Part shown: positions 51,149 through 63,100 of the stretch, piece after piece
Layout of the letters: each line of letters starts with the position of its first letter
How positions within the stretch are numbered: the first letter of the stretch is position 1
Origin: Rhodosorus marinus
Taxonomy: Eukaryota > Rhodophyta > Stylonematophyceae > Stylonematales > Stylonemataceae
Direction: 5' to 3'
Assembly: GCA_029953675.1 (NCBI GenBank)
Contig: JAMWBK010000002.1
Coordinates: forward strand, 3,162,001 to 3,226,000
Length of the DNA: 64,000 nt
Notes under the pieces: model-generated
Told to the model about the DNA's origin: nothing
Seen by the model: only the letters and a program-made list of their open reading frames with translations
Database searches by the model: none
Made by a program: the position numbers and the translations under genes

Positions 51149-52532
51149 ATGGACCCCGGGCAATATAATCAGGGCTACTTCCCGTTCATAGAGTATGACT
51201 ATTTTCGTAAGTTGGATCCATTCAGCGCTGGAGTAGCTTGCTTGGTCAGGACCTCTGGTTTTAAGATAAATCTCTTTGATTTTTGCAGAGGGAAGAGCAC
51301 AATGCACTGTTTGTGGTAGACTGCTTGTTTTTGTTCCTGGAAGCGCACTGGTCCAGTGCTCACACTGCTCCTCAGTGCTGAGTTTACGAGTCTTCGGTAG
51401 GCAGGGCAGTGGGATCTGAAAAGCTCGGGGCCATAGGTTTGCTGGTTTGCTGAGACGCTGATCCCTTTGTTGTGAAAATGTAGGAGCGAGAGGCCAAGTT
51501 TTATGCTCCGGTTGCCAGCAGATGATCCTTTTTCCTCTGGGATGCGTAGCAATCCAATGCTCATTCTGTGAGACTCGTATTGAATTGCCACGTCAGCGGT
51601 ACTACAGTTGCGAGTAAGTTCAAACACCTCTGCATCCCCTACCAGTCCATCTGGACGTGCTTTTGTTACTACTCGTAGGCGGTTTATTTGCCCCCGCAGA
51701 GCGAGGAGTTTGTCACAAATTTCTGCACGGTCGATAACAATTCGAAGCTGGAGGAGGGGGGTGACAGTGACACAGTGTCAACTAGTTGTCGTTTAGTTGT
51801 AGAGTTAATAGCCTGCGCAGTGTACGTCTGGGGACTCATGCCGGTAGAGGGTCGAGATGGATCCGGGGGTGCTGGGTTAAGGTTTCACGGAAGGGTTTAT
51901 ATGTTTTTCTTTGATTGCGTTGGGAAGTGATATTCTGTTTTTTTTGGTTGGTTGTTGTTGTTGGATGATCCGGGGGATTGACTTATTACCTTTTCTTGTT
52001 TAGGGGTTGTGGATTATATCTTACATATTCAAATGGACCTGCGACGAGGGTGATGTGCATTGTTTGTAACACTTTGAGAGATGCCCGAGAGGATGATACA
52101 GAGGAGCGGGCATGGAAGGAGACCGGAAAAGGCCTGCCTCCGTCTGAAGCGGGACCCAGTGGAGCCGGAGTGCGACGAGAGGCAATCGCTGCTGTGGAGA
52201 CTTCAGAAGAGGATGTTGATGAGGAGAATAGAGCGGGCGATGCCGAGGTTGCGGCAGCTCATGGCGAAGGGCGACGACCAGGGCCCTCAGAAGATGCTGA
52301 CCGGACGTCAGAACAATTGGAATTGGCAGAGGCACCCGCGGAAGCCTCTCCTGAGAAGGAGCAGGAGGATCCCCGCACCGCGGCCGTCGAGGAGTCAACA
52401 GGGGATTCGAGTCCTTTGAGCGCTGATGATAGTGGACAAGCTCCTGCCCAATCCGGTACTGAGGAGATAGAACAATCCTTGGAACAGACATATATAGAGG
52501 ACCAGGGCTCGCAGGATGAAGATAAGCCATGA
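51149..52532 (+). CDS. LSD1-type zinc finger protein with acidic tail
   Basis: In plants, LSD1/LOL proteins are small zinc-finger regulators of cell death and oxidative stress. Five exons fit: 51149-51206, 51289-51396, 51484-51613, 51702-51821, 52004-52532, coding 314 residues. Finger 1 reads CTVCGRLLVFVPGSALVQCS plus HC. Finger 2 reads CSGCQQMILFPLGCVAIQCS plus FC. A third is split by an intron: ACAVGCGLYLTYSNGPATRV plus MCIVC, with one extra residue between its first two Cys. The C-terminal about 170 residues are Glu/Asp/Ser/Pro/Ala rich and look disordered. The fourth exon's left edge is the weakest point; acceptors at 51678 and 51699 change frame and were set aside. The N-terminus (MDPGQYNQGYFPFIEYDYF) is aromatic and Gln/Tyr rich. 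Function in this organism is not shown. Confidence 0.8.
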
Positions 52533-54297
52533 AGGAGTTGATTGGGCACTACTGCCTGATGCTTTCCTCCGGTCTGGGTTCACAGAAAGAAGCGGATCGG
52601 TTGTGGTTCAAAAGCAAACGTCAATGCGCCAACGCTCCTTGAAGCAGCAAAGGGCAGATAGTCTGTACTTAACTGGGCTATGTCCTTGTGCTTTACAAGG
52701 CAGCGCGCTGGTCGAGAACCGAGTGGAAAGGTAGTCGACGCAGTGCTTCACATTTTGCGGATAAAAGTTTTGGTATCCGTCCGCTGTGAGGGTGAAAAGA
52801 TCGAGGCTTTTTGAGATGATCGAACACCCTACTAACTTAGGCCATGAGCTTCTAACCTACCTTTTTGAATGTAAACAACACTGAGCATTCGTAAGAATAT
52901 TCATTTCCATTAAATACGACTAGGTTGTAAAGTTATCAATGCAAGTCTTCAGCTCGCCGAAACAGAATGTACAATATAGATTGCATCAAAAAGTCACAAA
53001 GCATGCGACGCACAAAGCATGCGACGCACAAAGCGCATACGAACATTTTGACCACAGTGTGCACCGTGTGCATCGCATCGCCTTCCACATATAAACCCGA
53101 TGCCGTCTAAAGTGAACCTGCTCCACCACCGCATGGAATGGAAACCCCGTCCACAAACGCGCACATTTGATGGCTACAGCGAGAACCCTAATCCATAAAG
53201 ATTGATCTTTCCCAATAATGATTGCATTATGCCTAATAATTCCGGAAAACAGGTCATTTTTATTTTAATTTGTTTTAGCTTTTCATTCCCCTTCCACAAC
53301 TCAGAAAATTCCAAGTATTTCAAGAAATATGGAAAAAAAAACCATACACCACGACATTCCGAAAAAGCCGGCAACCAAAAGGTTTTCAAAACTCTATTCC
53401 AGAATGCATACTCGAGACCGCCTCTGCCTTCAAAGAAAGGGGGGGGGTAATGTGCCTTTTCTCTCTCGCTCATACCGGTAGGAAAAATCTATGTGACTAG
53501 GACTTCGGCGGGGGGTTGGCCATGTTTTTGTTTTCGACCGTTGTCCTTTACTAAGGAAAATATTTCAGTTTACTACTGCTCCTAAGGGTTTTTTTCTGAG
53601 AACAAATCAGGGACATCTGTTGACTAACTTTCGTTTATGAGGAAGGGGGATGTTTGACTACAGAAAAAATGAATTGAAAATCTGAAAGGAGGCCGGGGGG
53701 GAAGGAGGTTGAAGGCGTTAATCATTATCCAAGCGTCCGACCAGTTTTCATCAAACCGTGAAAAAGATCCAAAATTTACAAATAAAGTGGAAATCTACCT
53801 CAGAAACTAGAAAACAGGAGGTAGGAAAGTAGTGAGATCCAGTGTCTAGTTTTCTTCAAGTTTATATGAATCCATGGTTTTGATGTGAGCTCTGAATATT
53901 CTTGCATTTTTCTTAATTTTTATCTACATAAAAATATTGAAAATATTTGAAGGACAACAGCCGTCCGACAGGTGACAGAAATCGTGATTTTCAAGAGGTT
54001 TTCTCTCGTTTGGGTTGAAGATGGAAGACGTGAAATGGGATTGTGGCGCTTTTAGCTTTTTTGGACGGTTTCGGGAGGGAAGAAGTCTGTTTATATGGGA
54101 TGACGATGACGACGTGAGATCGGGTCGAGGCTAGAGGGTAGGGAAGGGGGTGGGAAACTTGAGCGTGTCAGTGAAGAAGTTTAGGGGAAGTATAATATAT
54201 AGGTTCTTTTCCTTTTTGGGGGGAGGAGGGAGGTTTGGTTTGGTGTTGTTTGAGGCGATTGTGTTTAATATTTTGTGCTCCGGGGAGTGGGTTGAAA
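52533..54297. other. Intergenic region
   Basis: No supported gene. It contains a short tandem repeat at 52995-53040, a long A run at about 53333-53341, and AT-rich sequence near 53890-53960. The promoter of the ALB3 gene should lie at the right end. Confidence 0.5.
52995..53040 (+). repeat. 16-base tandem repeat, two copies plus a partial third
   Basis: CACAAAGCATGCGACG occurs at 52995-53010 and 53011-53026, followed by a diverged partial copy CACAAAGCGCATAC. The unit contains GCATGC, a self-complementary hexamer. It lies in the gap between the zinc finger and ALB3 genes. Confidence 0.95.
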
Positions 54298-55839
54298 ATG
54301 GCTGCTTTCGTTCCGTCTGGAGTGGGTTTGGGAGGAAGGGCGAGGTCTAGTTTCGTGGACTCGAGGGTAAGATTGGGCAATGGGAAGGAACGGATAGGTA
54401 CGAGGGTTAATATGGGACTGGAGTCGGCAGATTTTTCGGCGATGGGAGATCATATTGTCAGATTTCACGATTCGCTGGTGGCATCAACAATTCTGTACGT
54501 TTTTTTTCATGGGTTTGTGACTTTGCAGTGTTCGAATTGGCGCCGATCGTTGGCTGACGCGAACAAAGTTCCTTCGTCCTGCGTGTTTTTGTTTCTTATC
54601 CTGCAGACTCGCCGACGCCGCTGCTCCTGCGGTTGAAGCTGTTGCAGGTGAAGAAAAACGTGGTCTATGGGGAAGTTTTGTAAAATTGATTGAGTCCTCT
54701 ATAGTCGGTATTCATAATGGTCTTTCAGGTAAGGCACTTTCCTTCGTTGAGTCTCTGATTGCCCCAAGTGGAAAGAGTATCATAAGTGGCTCGGGAGGGA
54801 CCCGTCCCTTTCAACCTTTGAAAGGCCAGGTTTGGTATCAAGCTTTTAGACTCTGACGCATATTGCCGTGCCTTGTAGGAGTTGGTGTTCCCTATGCATA
54901 TGGATTCTCCATTATTCTGTTTACTATTGGTATTAAGGTGCTCACCCTCCCGTTGAACTCCAAACAAATGGAATCAACGATGAGGATGCAGGATATGCAG
55001 CCGATGGTGAAAGAGATCCAGGCCCAGTACAAGGACAACCCTCAGGTGATGAACGAGAGGCTTGCAAATCTCTACAAGGAAGAGAACGTGAATCCACTGG
55101 CCGGTTGCCTTCCCGTACTCGCACAGACTCCCATCTGGATCGCTCTCTATCGCGCCCTGCTCAACATGTCTAACGAAGATCTTTTGATCGTACGATTTGC
55201 CTTATAGCGTGCCGCTGTACTCTTATATATCTAAGTCTTACCAGCGTCTTTTCCCTTTTTGGCTTTGTCCAACAGGAACCTTTCTTCTGGGTACCGAGTC
55301 TTCAGGGCCCAGTGGCCTCTGGGGGGAATGTTGGGGACTGGTTGTTCCCTTTCAAGGATGGAGCTCCACCGGTTGGATGGCATGATGCTATCGCCTATCT
55401 TATCCTGCCGCTTGTGCTAATTGTAACGCAGTCGTACTCAACGAAGGTCCTGACTCCGCCATCCACGGACCCGCAAACCGAGCAGACAAACCAGATCCTC
55501 AAGTACGCAATACCAGTTCCTTTCTTGACTCGATAAATATGCTAACCAGGTTATGTCCCCGTTCACGTGCTGTTCAGGTTCCTGCCGCTAATCCTCGGCT
55601 GGGTCTCTCTTAGTGTGCCCGCGGGATTGACTCTTTATTGGGTTGCGAACAACGTCCTGTCGACAGCACAGACCGTAGTTCTTAGAAAGAACTACAATGA
55701 GAAGAAGGCTGCTGCCACGCCATCTGCAAGCGCGGTTGTGGATGTGGAAGCCGAACCTGTACGGGTGCCGAGACCAGATGCTGACGGGTTTTCTTCAAAG
55801 AAATCGCAAAAGAAAAAGTCGAAGAAGAGGAGAAAATAG
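54298..55839 (+). CDS. ALB3: ALB3 thylakoid membrane insertase (YidC/Oxa1 family)
   Basis: It inserts proteins, such as light-harvesting and photosystem subunits, into the thylakoid membrane. Five exons fit: 54298-54494, 54607-54728, 54879-55189, 55276-55502, 55578-55839, coding 372 residues. The leader starts MAAFVPSGVGLGGRARSSFV, with the Phe-Val motif common in red-algal and glaucophyte plastid leaders. The core has VPYAYGFSIILFTIGIKVLT, then NPLAGCLPVLAQTPIWIALY, the WLFPFKDGAPPVGWHD loop, AYLILPLVLIVTQ and LPLILGWVSLSVPAGLTLYW. Five membrane spans can be placed. The tail ends in a Lys/Arg cluster (SKKSQKKKSKKRRK), shorter than the cpSRP43-binding tail of plant ALB3, which fits an organism without cpSRP43. 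The Oxa1 alternative (mitochondrial) is less likely given the sequence around the second span. Confidence 0.93.
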
Positions 55840-57110
55840 TTCGACATGATAGATTTACCAGCTGAATCTCGTGGGCTTGCATGACAGTAGCCGTCACAAA
55901 CCTTTGGGAAGTTCTAGTACATACCACTTTTAGCAAGAATCTCCGCACCGTTCGCTGGGGACGGGAAATTTGCCTGATGTATTGAAGAGATATGTATATC
56001 CAGGTTCAGGATGATGCCGGATATGAGCAATGGGAGTGTGGGAACTAAAAGGAAGAAATTGCACGTATTCTACCGCCACAAGCAACGTCGACAAGATCAC
56101 GAATTTCACTTCGTCTGCAGAGATCAGCTACTCTACGAACTCAGGATACGACACACCGCACCACAACTTGTTGCAAACCTGACGAGGAAACATTCAGCAA
56201 ACCCTTTGCCCGTATGACGGAGTACAACGTCAGTACCGCTCGATTAAAGTTTGTTCACACAACTCACCGCTAGAATCGGAGGAGTGGAGCAGTCCCCGCG
56301 CGGTCCATGTTGAGAATAATTGTAGCATCCTTTTGGTCGAAAGCACTTCTGGATGGGGGGAAGACATAGACTAGCAGATAGTAACACGTAAGTACGTCGA
56401 CTTCCAAACGCCTATCAGTCCTAGAGACCAAACCCAAGGACCGTACAAGTCCAATCTCCTGTCCCAACTTCACCCTCCAAACTGACTGAGCTAAAGATTG
56501 AATACTCCCATAAACTAATAAACTTCTATATCTAAAAATGATTGATAAACCTACAACAAACTTAAAAAACAATATTCACTTCTCATCTATTTTAAAAAAC
56601 TCGTATTCGTTTTTCAAAACTTTTCTAACCATACGCGATATTATTTATCATCTTTCAGTACTGGGAAGAGTTGAATTTAGGTTTAGAACCAAATTATTTT
56701 GGAAATTAGAATTTTAGTCAAGGACTCGGATTGGGTGGGGATTTCTTGGGGTGAGGGCATTGTGAATATTTTCAAAGGAGCATTGAAATGGGGTTTTGAC
56801 GGAAGGGTTGGAAGTATAGATATATATATGGTTTGAAGGGGGTTGCGGTGGCTGGAGGAGAATGGACAAGGAGCATTGAGGGAGAGGTACTGACGTTTTC
56901 TTTCGTTTAGAAAGTGAGGGGAGGGAGGAGGAAGAGTGTTTGCTGTTCCGTTTTGTGTTTTTTGTGGAGGGGGTTGCGTATTATTATTTGTTTCCCGTTG
57001 AATTTGTTCCGGCCTTTGTTGGTTGGAATGGGTTCCTTTTTTTGTTTGCATGGGTAGGGGGGTGGGTGAGATGGTTTGATTGAGGACGGGGTCTGGTTTA
57101 GCTTTGGGAG
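55840..57110. other. Intergenic region
   Basis: No supported gene. It is AT-rich at about 56500-56720 and G/T-rich from 56720 to 57100, the likely promoter region of the large gene that follows. Confidence 0.5.
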
Positions 57111-60100
57111 ATGGAACGGGGTGTTCTCCGGAACGTGCGTCGGGCACGGAAAAGAGACGACGGTCACTCTTCCGTGGTTGAAGAGGGTCCAGATCCACTT
57201 GATGCTCGGACGCGGCCAAGGTCTTTGCTTGAAGTGAACTCTTCCGATGAACGGCTTGCCTTCAGAAAAATCGCTAGCGAGGAGGAAGAAGCTAGTGTCG
57301 GAAAGAGAAACGAGGGTGCTCGACAGCCCGGTAGGTTGAGGTTGGGTGGTGGGCGGAAAGAGGAACGGCATAATGATGACTCGAACCGAATAAGTCTCGA
57401 TGAAACCGAGCATCAACCCTCCAAGAGAAAACCCAACAGCTCAGCTTGGAAGCCGTTTGTCCGATCGAAGAGCATTTTGGATGGGGATGCTGAAGATTCC
57501 CGTCGCAGGCTGGTATTTGACAGCCAGCTTGAGCATAGACCGAGCAGGGCTGCACAGGGTTCCGAGCCCAGAGAGAATCCATTGGATAGGTTCTGGCAGC
57601 AAGAGATGTTGGATGCCCATGAATCGAAGGCCTACGAGAACCAGGACGGGACGGACTCATCGGAAGACCGTGATAGCTACCTCGCGGAAGATTCGATGGT
57701 GAAGCAGCAGAGCGCAGTTCGATTGTTTGGTACCTACGCAGATCCTGGAGAGGAAATTGACGACTGGGGCGACGATTTTGACCTCGATGAGCTTGTTCCG
57801 TCAACGGAGGACCTGTCAATGTCTCAAGACGCCGGTTGGTCAACTCATGAAGAAAAAGAGATCGATGAGCCTATCAAGCCATCTGACGTTCCCTCGTGCC
57901 AACGTCTGTTGAAATCTCTGGAGGATCCGTCGTTGTCCGCTGAGCTTGACCGTGGAATGTCGTGGCTGTCTCGGATCATGAGCTCGAGCGAAATTGAACT
58001 TGCACAAAAGAAAAAGTCCCTCCTGTTTGATGAGGATGTTGAGAAAGCGGAGAACGACTTCCAGCAGGTCCTGGAATGGAAAACACAGCTCGCTGTAGTA
58101 GCAAACAATTACTTTGAGCTCGGCGTTAGCCTTTTGAAGAAGTCGCGAGTGTACAGAAGTATGAATCGATTTGCTGACGCGAGTCAAGTATTGGATAGAG
58201 CCGCGGACGCGTTGCAGCGACTTGAGGATAGCCCTTTGTCAGCCACTGATAGCATGCAAAAGGAGCAACTCGAGCTTGAAATACTAGCCGAGGAGGGCGA
58301 ACTGGCACTAGAATTAGGCGCCAACGAGCGAGGAAGGCGTATACTAAGCTCAGCATTGGAGAAAGGAGAGGGAGCGGTTTTCGCAGGTTCCATGGATTGG
58401 TGTTTGATGTCCATGAGGCTCATCCTTGCCAAAGCCAGTTTTAGTGGGAACGACTTGGTTGCAGCTGCTGATGCTTTTGCCACCTATGCTCTGGATTCAA
58501 TGCAGTGGGTTCTCAAATCGTACGCAATGTTTGGAGCTCGAACCGGCGTGAACCCACCGAGCTCGCTCTTCCAATCGATGTTGGACTCTATGCTGGTCTT
58601 GCCAGACTCGACGTGGCAAGCTGGAACCCATGATCTCGTTCCAAACTTTGTCCCAAGCGGCCTGGCTGAGTCCTTTATTTTCTTGACGGACTGCTTCGTA
58701 ACGTTTGGAGAACATAGCAATGCACTGTCGATTGCTAAATTTTCATCCTTCATTGCTCATGAATTCGATCTCGTTGAGCTAGCAACAAAAGCGGCTCGTG
58801 ATTGCGAAGATATCGATGACCTGCTAGCAAGAGATGAAGAGGACGGAGGAATCGATAGCGACATAGAGGAGGATTGGGACAACCTTCTCGAAACAGAATT
58901 GAACGTGAAGATCATAAGGTGCTCTGAGCAACCGTCGGCATTTAAGCCAATATTTGGTGCCAGCGGTGACGAGGATGACAATGGATCGTGGCGGGGAAGC
59001 CGGGATGACCTCTCGACAAGGTTGGTACAGACCGAGGCGAGGAGGTTTATTGAGAATATGTTTGCCGAAGCTGCAAGCTCGAACAAGACCATGCTCCAAC
59101 TCTTTCCCCTCCCCACTAGACCGTACCAAACTGACAAGGGGCGGAATACGCGCGAGTTGGAATCATGGATAAGGAGTTTTGTTCGAAAGCATACTCGAGT
59201 CATGCGCCTCGACATGACCCGCGGGACTAAGCGATCTGCTGATTTTCACTTAGCAGAGATGGAGCCAGAATACGTCAGCTATTCCCCTTTGACCGTTGAG
59301 ATTAGTGATCCAATGAGTTACTTCAGGGCTATCATCCCATATGTGGAGAAATTTAGCGCGGACTGGTCCTTTATTCACATGCACACCTGCTGGAGACTTT
59401 TGCGGTGCGTGCGAAATGTGATGGATGGGCGGCGACTACAGCTTCGACTGCTGCTTCACGAATACTTTTCTGAGCTTGCTTCGTTCTTTAAGAGGATTCC
59501 CATATTCGACGAACAAGAGAGGCAAGAGAGGTTCAGGATATTTTGGTACAACCTGCAAATGTGCGGCATGGCCAGGGAGCTTCTTACACCGGATGGAATT
59601 GAAGCCCGAGGATATCTACAGCTCTTGGATTACACACGCAAAAGTGTGCCTCGCGATCCGAAGGGTAACGACGAGAGCGAGGTTCAGGCAGCGAAGTTGG
59701 CCGTGGACCTGCATGTTGTGGATACGACTGCTCACTACGGACGGTCCGCGATGACTCCGGAAGAATGGGAAAGTGCTCTGCGTAGTGGAAGGTCTGTGAC
59801 TTCAAACACCATTCAAAGCTACATGGCCATCACGAAATCCGCCGGCAAAATATGGCGCAAGTGGAGGAAGTTTGATCGAAAAAAGCCGAGCATGGTGGTC
59901 ATAGAGGAGCTCAGCCCAGAGGTTATGTATGCGCAGACCCTATGCAACCTGTACTTGGTTATTGTCGGTCTCTCCCCTTTGGACCTAACCGAGCTAAGAG
60001 GGGAGAAGCAGAATGGCAACCGACGTCCGGACACCACATCTGAGGTGGAGATTCACGCGCTTCACGAGGAGCTGGAGAAACTCTATCCGAAGCTCCCGGA

Positions 60101-63100
60101 AACCTTTACAAAAGCGAAGCTGGCTTTTTCCTTGGCATACCACGCGGCGAATATAGCTCACGAGCACAGCTTTGCGGAGCGCCTCCTATATGATTCGTTA
60201 ACACTGCTTCAAACGTACAGCACATCCACATCCGGTGCGGTTCGCGAGTCGATTGACATAGGGGTCTTTATGGAGAACGTCTTGCAACGATACGGAGCAG
60301 TTCTGCTGCATAACGAGAAGTACAGATACTCTATAGCTGCGTTTGAGGCAGCTATGGACGCGCGTCTAGTGGGGGAAGCAGAACGGTCGTTATCATTCTC
60401 AAGCGCGGCTGAAGTCGCAAACGTGTCATTGAAGAAGGGCGACTGGCGTCATGCACTTCGGCTGCTGTACCCCCTCAGAGTAAGTATCCCGCCACGAACC
60501 TCGCTTTGGACCAGAGTATGACAATACCAAAGCCGGAGCCGCAACTACGTGACAATCTTACTAGTTGGTTTCAATTTGTCCTCGCAGGGGCACCTCCATC
60601 CCAAAGATGGTAACCGTAACGAGTTCTCAAGGTACTGCTTGACATTGAGCTCTATATGCTTTGATGCAGGCTGTTTCGACGCTGCAACGGAGCCGCTGCG
60701 AGCGTACTCGATGCTGTTGGTGGAGGAGCACTTTCTCAACCTCTCACGACTGAAGTATGACAAGCTTTTTTCTTTTGATAAACTGTTGCTGAGCGCGTTT
60801 GTTTGTTTTTTTCGGGGTGAGTACTCAACGTCTGGGGTCTCTCTCTCGCATGATCGGAATTAGGTTTCTATCAGCAGTGGCGGATCGACATGGCAAAGGC
60901 TCCCTTCCGCAAGCTGGGGTGGATGCCGTTGGTGCTCTCGGGAGTATTTTTGGAGCAGAAGTTCAGCAGGAACTGTCGGACTATCATCATAGACTGAATA
61001 TAGAAAGGAGCCAGCTGGACGTTCTGCACGTGAAGAACCTTCTTGCAAGAGGACACTTTCAAGAAGCAGAGGAGGCTCTGCAGGACTTATTGACGAGAGA
61101 GGTAGGAAGGTCCCATGCGTTTTCAGCAATGGAGGATGTTGACTCCCGACCGTATTAAGACTGGCAGGAGGGCAGTATTCTAAAAACGTTTATTTTTCTT
61201 CTAGATTCCATTCGGAAAGAAAGCCGAGCTCCTACAGCTTCGAGCTGGATTGAAATTCAGAAGGGGAGAGATATCACGATGTCTCGAGTTTCTCCAGCTT
61301 GTTGAGCGTGAGCACCGGTACGTACCTGTGGGGTTCAAGAAGCCCTGAGAGATTCTGAGGGCATCTGACGGACTGGTTTCTCTTGCGATTTCTTAGGGAA
61401 ATGCTCCGATGTCGACAGAGACAAGAGCTCAGCGCTAGTGAGGAAAGGGCGGATGGCAGATCGCCATGTGCGGCCAGCGCAGACCCATGTGCAAAGAATG
61501 TGTTCAACCCGGATGTGGCCTTCCTTCGTATCCGAGCACTTCTTTGCGGGGAGAGGTTTAACGAGGCGCTGGACTATATCGAGAACCTCCTCCCTTTGGC
61601 GAAAGCGTCAAATATGAAGAATCAGGGGAAGCTGCATTATCTTCGGGCGAAGGTAGCGTTTTTTGGGTTGACTCGTCCCGTTCGCTTGTCGTGTTATGCG
61701 ACTAACTGACGTATCAGCCACTCGCTCCAGGTCCTCCACGCTTTGCAGTATTACCAGACTGGTGATAGGGCGAGCGCCACTGCTCTAGCGTTGCAAGAGC
61801 TCGATACAGCTGAAAGCATCTATCGGAGAATTGGTGATGATCTCCTTGTGGCCAAGGTCAACCTTCTGCATTTGAAAGTGGCTCTGGAGTGGATTTTTTG
61901 CGCCATGGAAATAAGACAGTCGTCGTTCACGGGTGCTATGTTGGTGAACGCAAAAAGAACGCTTGACGCCGATGATTTGGAACACCGTCTCATGGCCCTC
62001 CTTGTGTTCTTTAAAAGGGTCAGTCCTCTGTAGAATCCAGCGTGGTTGCGCTCATAATTTCCTCCGTTTTATGTACGTTCATACTGAACCTTTTGGACCT
62101 CTGTGATGTCTACAATGCAGGTCAACACTCCGCTAGAGCTTGCTGACGCTCTCCTCTGCCTTGCAGAGTTTAGACTGCTGGAAACGAAGAAGACTTCATC
62201 CTGGGCTCCGTGGCTGAAACTTTCCTGGGAGCTTATTGCACACTTGCTTCTAGACAAGTTCATGCATTTGGTAACAGAGCGCGTAAGTTGAAACGGTATC
62301 TCCTCGGCGAGACGCTTATTGGGCGTGATGTCCACGGCACTCGGCACCAACTGGAATTCGAACGACCTTCTGAACTAAGCTGTTCGTCTTCAGGTTTGCT
62401 CGGTGTCATACCTTCTCAAGCTGAAGAAGATTTTCGAAAGAATGGTTCGGTTGGTTCTGTTCGATGAGCGTGGAACTGAGACATCCACGCACGTCCGCAT
62501 ATTTGAGGCATACCTAAGAATTGAACGAGACGTGAAAAAGCGTATGAACGTTTCCAAGGCTTATATTGAGAAGAAGAAAAAGAAGAAGAAATCGCAGAAA
62601 AAGCAACTTTTCAGTGACGCTCAGGTATGCTAGAAGCTTCATGTTGTGAAGCGCTGGTTGTGCGCTGCTTGGTAAATGGCGGGGAAACTCAGGATGCTCA
62701 CTTGTTGGTTATTGCTTTAATCTACTTGGTCTATTATGTTTCAGAGCACAAACGTTTTGCAGTCTTTGGGGTACAGCGGCGTTGACGAGCTTGCGAAAGG
62801 CTACAAGCTCGTGTCAGAGTCGGTGGTAGGCACAGGAAACGTGGTAGCCTTGGCACTTCCGTTCAAGCTGCCTCTGCCTCGGTTTTTGCGGGTAAACGGT
62901 GCTCCCGAGGCTACCGACGAAGAGCTCTCATTGGGGATTGGAGCGGTAAAGGTTTTGAACAACCAGAGAACTGCCTTCGGGCGGCTGATGCGGCACATAT
63001 CTGCGAACTTTCATGACGTGATGGAGATCTACGAACCACGGGCTACTGATGCCGACAAGGTTTGCTTTGCTTATAAGTGCTTGCCTATGTTCCTTTCGTC

